Translations under genes and position numbers: made by a program | From: Micromonosporaceae bacterium | Lineage (GTDB): Bacteria > Actinomycetota > Actinomycetes > Mycobacteriales > Micromonosporaceae | Direction: 5' to 3' | Assembly: GCA_019690055.1 (NCBI GenBank) | Contig: JADGGF010000151.1 | Location: forward strand, 1-9,208 | DNA: 9,208 nt | In this document: piece after piece, positions 4,773 through 9,208 of the stretch | How the letters are laid out: the number at the start of each line of letters is the position of its first letter | How positions within the stretch are numbered: the first letter of the stretch is position 1 | The notes under the pieces: model-generated | Database searches by the model: none | What the model saw: only the letters and a program-made list of their open reading frames with translations | Told to the model about the DNA's origin: nothing

Positions 4773-7586
4773 CTATGTGCCCATGAGCACATCCGCGTCG
4801 CGGTCGGCTCGCAGCCGGTCGGCCATGAGTTCAGTCAACGCGGCGATCGCCTCACGCTCGGCCGGTTCCTCGCGCACCCGGCGCGCGACCTCGATCGCGT
4901 GGCGCAGCAGCGCCTCGGCTCGGGCGACCCGCCTCCGTCGCGCCTCGACCCGGCCGAGCGCGCACGACAGGTACGCCTCGCCCCGGATGTCGGATACCTC
5001 GGCGGCCAGGCCCCGGGCGAGGGTGAACGTCCGCTCGGCGTCGTCGAGGCGACCGAGGGTGAGTTCGGCCTCGCCCTGCAGGAACAGGGCCGGCGGCAGC
5101 CCGCGCCGGTCCCCCGCGGCCCGCTTGGCGTCCACGGCCCGGTGTGCGTACCGGAGCGCGGTGGCCGGCCGCCCCTGCGCCAGGTGCACGTACCCGATGT
5201 CCCGCAGCGCCATGCCCGCCCTGGCGAAGTCGCAGTGCGCGAGCAGCACCGGCAGCGCGGTCAGGCAGCGCCGGGCGGCCCGGTCGAGCCGGCCCGTGTA
5301 CCGGTCGATGTAGCCGAGTGCCCAGCGCACGACGGCATGGCGGTAGCGGTCACCGACCGCGTCGAAGTGCGACATGGCCCGCGTCAGCAGAACTGCCCCC
5401 CGCTCCATGCGAAATCTACATAGGTGCATGTTACCGAGTTCAGCCAGCAGCAGGCCGGTTCGGTGGCGGTCGCCCGCGGCTCGGGCCGCCCGGAGCGCGA
5501 CCGCCAGCGGGCCGCGCCAATCGTCGTCGTACCCGAGCTGCGCCGCGAACAGGCTACCGGCGGCGGCTAGATCAGTGGAGTGTGCGACCAGGCCGAGCCG
5601 GGCGCATTGCCGCACGAGGGCGTCGACCATGTGCCGCTCCCCCTCGTACCAGGCCAGCGGGTTCGCATCGATCTCGGCCGCGAGCTCCGACTCCACCTCG
5701 GCCGCCGGAATCTGCAGGTACGGGTCGCGCTCGATGAGCGTGGCGCGGACCCGGCCGATGAGCGCGTACATCCGCTCGGCCACCCGCGTCACGGCGCACC
5801 GGCGCTCGGGCGCGCTGAGCCGGGCGACGGACTGTTCGACCGCGTACGCGTGGACCAGGTCGTGCAGCCGGAACCGTCCGGACTGCGGCAGCGGCTCAAC
5901 CAGGCGGGCGTCGGCGAGGCGCTCCAGGGCGGCCTCCGCGACCCGGTATGGCTGCTGCAGGAGCGCGGCGGCCACCCACCCGCTCGTCTCGGCCCGATCA
6001 ATGGTGCCCAGCAACGCGAACAGCCGGTCAGCGACCGGATCCAGGCCGCGTAACGACAGCGCGAGGCTGGCCCGTACGCCGGTCTGCCCGTACGTCAGCC
6101 CATCAAGCCGGGCGTCCTCCAACGCCGAAACCAGGCGCTCTGGGGTCCAATGTGGACGTGCGACCAGGCGGGCCCCGGCGATGCGCAGCGCCAGAGGCAG
6201 TCCGCCGCACAGCTTGACGAGGCGGCGCAGCGCCGCGGGTTGGGCGGCGCGTTCGTCGCCCACGACGCGGCGGACCAAGCTCTCGGCCTCCTCGTCGCCC
6301 AATGGGCCGAGGTCGACGTGAAGCGCTGCTGAGAGCCCGCCGAGGCGCCGCCGCGAGGTGACCACGACGGCACACCCGGGCGTGGGCGGCAGGAGCGGGA
6401 CCACCTGCGACTCGTCGGCAGCGTCATCGAGAACTATAAGTACTTTCTGCCCCGCGAGCAGGCTGCGGTAGAGCGCGGCCCGCTCGTCCCCGTCGGACGG
6501 GATCGTCGCCGGGTCCACGCCGAGGGAGCGGAGCATGCGGGCGAGCAGTTCGTACGGATCCGCTGGATCGGCCTGCGCGCCGCGCAGTGGCACGAAGAAC
6601 CGCCCGTCCGGAAACGAGGCCGCCACGTGGTGGCCGAGATGGATAGCCAGCGATGTCTTGCCGACCCCGCCCCCGCCGGAGAGCGCCACCGTCACCGGTA
6701 TCTCGCTCGGCGCGACGAGGGCCTCGGCCAGGCGCGCCAGGTCGGCGTCGCGGCCGGTGAAATCGGCAAGGTCGGCGGGTAGCTGAAACCGGCTGGGGCG
6801 CGAGGCGACCGGTGCTGCCGGCCCCTGACCCTCGGCCGACTGGAACTCCGCCAGTGCCTGCTGGTGCAGCGCCACCAGCCGCGGGCCCGGCGCGACGCCG
6901 AGCTCATCGGTGAAGTGCCGGTACGCCTGCCGGTAAGCCGCGCTGGCCTCGGCCGCCCGGCCGCAGGCCAGCATGGCCCGCATGAGCAGTTCGTACGGCC
7001 GCTCCCGCAGGGCGTGCGACCGGGCGTGCTCGCGCAGCTCGCCAACCAACTCGTGGGTCTCGCCCAACGCCAGGCGCAGCTCGAACAGGTCCTCAAGGGC
7101 ACCGAGCCGCTGCTCCTCCAACCGGACAGCAGCCCCGTCGGCGACCGGCCCACCGACGCCGGCCAGCGCCGGACCCCGCCACAGCGCCAGCGCCGCGGCG
7201 TAGTGCGACCGGCCCTGCTCCGTCTGCCCGGCGGCGACGGCCTGCCGGGCGGCGGCCAGGTGATCACCGAACGTGGACACGTCCGTGCTGATCGCGCCCG
7301 CGGCGATCGCGTACCCGTTCGGCCGGCTCTCGATGACCGTGCCGCCCACATCCGCGGCGCTGAACGCGCCGCGCAGCGCGGAGACGCACGTCTGCACCTG
7401 CCCCCGCGCCGTGGCGGGCGGACGGTCGTCCCAGATCGCCCGGATCAGCGTGTCCAGCGCAACGGTGCGGCCCGGCTCGAGCGCCAGCGCGGCCAGCAGG
7501 CGACGGGAGCGTGCTCCACCCAGCGCGACGCGCGACTTGCCGTGCCACGCCTCGAGTGGGCCGAGCATCAATATCCGTACGGTCAT
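4773..7586 (-). CDS. SARP-type transcriptional regulator with BTAD, NB-ARC (STAND) and TPR domains, AfsR-like
   Basis: Large pathway-type regulator, 937 residues, built like AfsR of Streptomyces. An OmpR-like winged helix (about 1-95: ILMLGPLEAW, SRRLLAALAL, LIRAIWDD, NGYAI) is followed by the bacterial transcriptional activation domain BTAD (about 100-250: ERPYELLMRAML, AAYRQAYRHFTDELGVAPGPRL). An NB-ARC ATPase comes next, with Walker A GGGGVGKTS (Lys310), Walker B KVLIVLDDAAD (Asp387/388), VVVTSRRR, GGLPLAL (461-467) and an LHD variant of the MHD motif (574-576). The rest (about 600-930) is helical with TPR-like units (GYVHLAQGRPATALRYAHRAV, GEAELTLGRLDDAERTFTLA). SARPs activate promoters with 11-bp-spaced direct repeats; the NB-ARC and TPR parts are thought to gate this by nucleotide and ligand or partner binding. 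ATG 7586 gives the canonical SARP N-terminus; the open frame beyond it to 8102 lies across the lipoprotein gene. Its ribosome site is weak. It diverges from the lipoprotein over 48 bp. Target genes are unknown. Confidence 0.93.
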   Translation of the reverse strand: MTVRILMLGPLEAWHGKSRVALGGARSRRLLAALALEPGRTVALDTLIRAIWDDRPPATARGQVQTCVSALRGAFSAADVGGTVIESRPNGYAIAAGAISTDVSTFGDHLAAARQAVAAGQTEQGRSHYAAALALWRGPALAGVGGPVADGAAVRLEEQRLGALEDLFELRLALGETHELVGELREHARSHALRERPYELLMRAMLACGRAAEASAAYRQAYRHFTDELGVAPGPRLVALHQQALAEFQSAEGQGPAAPVASRPSRFQLPADLADFTGRDADLARLAEALVAPSEIPVTVALSGGGGVGKTSLAIHLGHHVAASFPDGRFFVPLRGAQADPADPYELLARMLRSLGVDPATIPSDGDERAALYRSLLAGQKVLIVLDDAADESQVVPLLPPTPGCAVVVTSRRRLGGLSAALHVDLGPLGDEEAESLVRRVVGDERAAQPAALRRLVKLCGGLPLALRIAGARLVARPHWTPERLVSALEDARLDGLTYGQTGVRASLALSLRGLDPVADRLFALLGTIDRAETSGWVAAALLQQPYRVAEAALERLADARLVEPLPQSGRFRLHDLVHAYAVEQSVARLSAPERRCAVTRVAERMYALIGRVRATLIERDPYLQIPAAEVESELAAEIDANPLAWYEGERHMVDALVRQCARLGLVAHSTDLAAAGSLFAAQLGYDDDWRGPLAVALRAARAAGDRHRTGLLLAELGNMHLCRFRMERGAVLLTRAMSHFDAVGDRYRHAVVRWALGYIDRYTGRLDRAARRCLTALPVLLAHCDFARAGMALRDIGYVHLAQGRPATALRYAHRAVDAKRAAGDRRGLPPALFLQGEAELTLGRLDDAERTFTLARGLAAEVSDIRGEAYLSCALGRVEARRRRVARAEALLRHAIEVARRVREEPAEREAIAALTELMADRLRADRDADVLMGT

Positions 7587-7591
7587 CGCAG

Positions 7592-7620
7592 CCGAGAGTA
7601 CGACGGGAGCGTTTTGAGAG
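7592..7620. promoter_or_regulatory. Three 11-bp-spaced direct repeats, putative SARP operator
   Basis: In the 48-bp gap between divergent genes, heptamers CCGAGAG (7592-7598), ACGGGAG (7603-7609) and TTGAGAG (7614-7620) repeat at exactly 11 bp, sharing the core GRGAG. SARP proteins bind heptamer direct repeats on one helical face with 11- or 22-bp spacing just upstream of the -10 element. The repeats face the lipoprotein on the plus strand. No clear -10 hexamer follows, and the exact motif differs from published SARP boxes I can recall, so the assignment rests on geometry and position. Confidence 0.45.
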
Positions 7621-7634
7621 CGGTGGCCGTGACC

Positions 7635-8540
7635 ATGGCCGCCATGCGATCTCGTCTTGTCTTCACGGGCCTCGGCGCCGTCCTGGCGAGCCTGCTCAGC
7701 GCGTGCAGTACCGGCGAGCCGACCGCCGAAGCGACACCGTCCGCCACCAGCACCTGCCCGTCGACCCGGGTCAAGGACACCGACTTCAGCACCAGCAAGT
7801 TCGACTGGCGCTTGACGTTCTCCGAGGACCGCCGGACCGCCTTCTGGGCCGTCAGCGACGAGTTCTTCCCCTTCAGCCGGAAGGCCAAGATCGTAACGGC
7901 CAACTACGAGAATGGTGCGTGGTCGCCGCCCCAGGACGCGCCGTTCTCCGGCCCCACCTACAGCGACATTGACCCGGTGATCGCGCCCGACGGAAAGACC
8001 CTGTTCTTCTCCTCCATCCGGCCGGTGGGTGGCGAGGAGCGGCGTGACCTCGACCTGTGGTACGTCAAGCGCGAGGGCGACGGCTGGGGTGATCCGGTGC
8101 ACCTGGGCGACCAGGTGAACAGCCCGCGGGACGAGCTGTACGCCTCAGTCGCCGAGGACGGCACGCTCTACTTCGGCAGTGACCGCGAGGGGCAATGGGA
8201 CATCTACCGCAGCCGGCCGAATGCGGACGGGACGTACGGTCCGGCCGAGCGGCTGCCCGCACCCGTGAACTCGGATGACGTGTGGGAGTTCAATCCAGAC
8301 ATCTCGCCGGATGGGCAGACGCTGGTCTTCACGATCCTCAACGGCCCGGACGGCCTCGGCGAGGGCGACATCTACCTGGCGCGGCGCCAGGGCGACGGCT
8401 TCGACACGCCCGTCAATCTAGGGAGATGCGTCAACAGCAGCCGGGACGAGTACCACCCGACCGTCGTCTGGGCCGAGCAGCCGGTCCTCTACTACGTCCG
8501 GCAGGGCGACTTCTACCGCGTGGACCTTCCCCGAGGCTAG
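7635..8540 (+). CDS. Secreted lipoprotein with WD40-like (PD40) beta-propeller repeats
   Basis: Predicted membrane-anchored lipoprotein of 301 residues. The signal peptide has a basic start (MAAMRSR), a hydrophobic core (LVFTGLGAVLASLL) and a lipobox ending LSAC, so Cys24 is the likely lipidated residue. A short Thr/Ala/Pro-rich tether follows to about 40. The rest contains TolB/PD40-type blades: WRLTFSEDRRTAFWA, DIDPVIAPDGKTLFFSS, ELYASVAEDGTLYFGSDREG followed by WDIYRS, EFNPDISPDGQTLVFTIL followed by GDIYLARR, and EYHPTVVWAEQPVLYYV followed by GDFYRV. Such propellers usually bind protein or glycan partners; no catalytic motif is evident. Two further cysteines (41 and 265) could close the ring by a disulfide. 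ATG 7635 has GGTGG 8 nt upstream; GTGs at 7623 and 7629 and the ATG at 7644 are alternatives that leave the signal intact. It diverges from the SARP gene and ends tail-to-tail with a TetR gene, sharing the CTAG stop. Confidence 0.88.
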   Translation: MAAMRSRLVFTGLGAVLASLLSACSTGEPTAEATPSATSTCPSTRVKDTDFSTSKFDWRLTFSEDRRTAFWAVSDEFFPFSRKAKIVTANYENGAWSPPQDAPFSGPTYSDIDPVIAPDGKTLFFSSIRPVGGEERRDLDLWYVKREGDGWGDPVHLGDQVNSPRDELYASVAEDGTLYFGSDREGQWDIYRSRPNADGTYGPAERLPAPVNSDDVWEFNPDISPDGQTLVFTILNGPDGLGEGDIYLARRQGDGFDTPVNLGRCVNSSRDEYHPTVVWAEQPVLYYVRQGDFYRVDLPRG

Positions 8541-9187
8541 CGGCGCTCACCGGGAGCCCGGCCGGACCGCGCTGCGCTGGCGGTCCGGCCGGTTCTGCCC
8601 TGGCCTACGACGCGCAGCGCGACGTCGGCGTAGAACTCCCCGAGCTGCTCCGCCGTCAGGGGATGGTTCTCCTGGTACCAGCGGGAGATGTCCACGCCCA
8701 GGGAGAGCAGGACGGTCGTCGCCATCCGGGGGTCAGGAGTGTCGAAGATCCCGGCGGCGACGCCTCGGTCGACGACGGCCCGCAGCTCGGCGGTGATGGC
8801 CCGGCGCAGCCGCGAGATCTCGCGACGGTGCTCCTCGGAGAGAGCGGCCAGTTCGTAGTTGACGATCCGGGCGACGGTGTGCGCCCTGGCGTGGTGCGTG
8901 GCGAAGGCGCGCATGGCGGCGACCAGCTGGGCCGCGGGATCCTCGGCGGTGGCGATGGCGGCCCGCAGCCGGTCGAGCACGGCCTCGTGTCCGGAGCGCG
9001 AGATCTGGTAGAGCAGCTCCTCTTTGGACTCGTGGTGCACGTAGATCGCGGCGGGGCTCATGCCGGCGGCGGCGGCGATGTCCCGGGTCGAGGTGCCGTG
9101 GAAGCCGCGGGCGGCGAAGGCCGCCACCGCCGCCTCAAGCAGACGCTGACGCCGGTCCGGGTCGCGCCTGCGGGCCTCGCCCGCCAT
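8537..9187 (-). CDS. TetR/AcrR-family transcriptional regulator
   Basis: 216-residue TetR-type repressor. The N-terminal helix-turn-helix is clear at about 13-60 (RQRLLEAAVAAFAARGFHG, TSTRDIAAAAGMSPAAIYVHHESKEELLY). The helical ligand domain has HTVARIVNYELAALSEEHR and, near the end, LSLGVDISRWYQENHPLTAEQLGEFYADVALRVV. The SLGVxxxxWY pattern resembles KstR2-like and other TetR proteins that answer to acyl-CoA thioesters, but this is a family resemblance and not evidence of ligand. ATG 9187 follows a GGGAGGG (9198-9204) 10 nt upstream. The last 20 or so residues (from GRTGRT to GERR) are low-complexity, Arg/Gly/Ala-rich and encoded by a long perfect hairpin, so they are probably a by-product of a terminator inside the gene. 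The stop overlaps that of the convergent lipoprotein gene in CTAG. Its targets may lie right of the window. Confidence 0.93.
   Translation of the reverse strand: MAGEARRRDPDRRQRLLEAAVAAFAARGFHGTSTRDIAAAAGMSPAAIYVHHESKEELLYQISRSGHEAVLDRLRAAIATAEDPAAQLVAAMRAFATHHARAHTVARIVNYELAALSEEHRREISRLRRAITAELRAVVDRGVAAGIFDTPDPRMATTVLLSLGVDISRWYQENHPLTAEQLGEFYADVALRVVGQGRTGRTASAARSGRAPGERR
8558..8592. terminator. 13-bp-stem inverted repeat, putative bidirectional terminator inside the TetR 3' end
   Basis: CCGGCCGGACCGC (8558-8570) and GCGGTCCGGCCGG (8580-8592) are exact reverse complements around a 9-nt loop. The hairpin lies 17 bp after the lipoprotein stop and, on the other strand, inside the last 20 codons of the TetR gene. 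There is no T-run on either side, which is common for actinomycete terminators. Position between convergent genes and stem strength support a terminator, at least for the lipoprotein transcript. Confidence 0.65.
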
Positions 9188-9208
9188 CGAATCGGATCCC
9201 TCCCGCCC

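Noticed and set aside
6864..7634. Upstream extension of the lipoprotein frame
   Set aside because: It runs antisense through the SARP gene and would bury the signal peptide and lipobox in the middle of the protein.
7587..8102. N-terminal extension of the SARP frame
   Set aside because: It lies opposite the lipoprotein gene and lacks any domain, whereas MTVRILMLGPLEAW from 7586 is a standard SARP beginning.

Overview
This is high-GC DNA (roughly 70% or more by eye) with compact genes, GTG starts and strong third-position G/C bias. It points to a filamentous actinomycete. The frequent CGTACG-type codon pairs and the AfsR-like SARP-STAND regulator would suit Micromonosporaceae or a relative, but that is an inference from style and not a proven assignment. 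No RNA gene, insertion sequence, integrase, CRISPR array or replication origin was seen.

Left part (1-3322, minus strand): a tightly coupled operon for a 2-oxoacid dehydrogenase complex of the branched-chain type, read right to left as E1 alpha (bkdA), E1 beta (bkdB) and E2 (bkdC). bkdA and bkdB are 2 bp apart, and bkdB and bkdC overlap by 4 bp. The E2 gene runs off the left edge just after its catalytic His-Asp motif, so only the last residues are missing. No E3 (lipoamide dehydrogenase) gene is in view. Divergent from bkdA, across about 130 bp holding a perfect 7+3+7 palindrome, is an Lrp/AsnC regulator (3454-3981, plus), the obvious candidate controller of the operon.

Middle (about 4007-4662, minus): the decayed remains of a secreted, membrane-anchored protein. 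It has lost its 5' end and carries a frameshift between an exported-looking beta domain and an intact C-terminal transmembrane helix.

Right part: a 937-residue SARP-type transcription factor with BTAD, NB-ARC and TPR regions (4773-7586, minus) is divergently paired, over only 48 bp, with a lipoprotein carrying WD40-like (PD40) propeller repeats (7635-8540, plus). The 48 bp hold three short direct repeats with an exact 11-bp period, the geometry SARP proteins recognise. The lipoprotein gene converges on a TetR-family regulator (8537-9187, minus). The two genes share a CTAG stop, and a 13-bp-stem hairpin that looks like a terminator lies inside the last codons of the TetR gene.

How it works together: the bkd complex converts branched-chain 2-oxoacids to acyl-CoAs, used for catabolism, branched fatty acids and polyketide starter units, and the AsnC protein probably senses an amino acid or oxoacid to control it. 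The SARP and lipoprotein pair looks like a separate regulatory unit. A link between it and precursor supply from bkd is attractive but rests only on proximity. Nothing here is clearly a new biological system. The most interesting items are the 11-bp-periodic repeats, the terminator embedded in coding sequence, the broken membrane-protein gene, and scattered patches of rare codons at conserved motifs.
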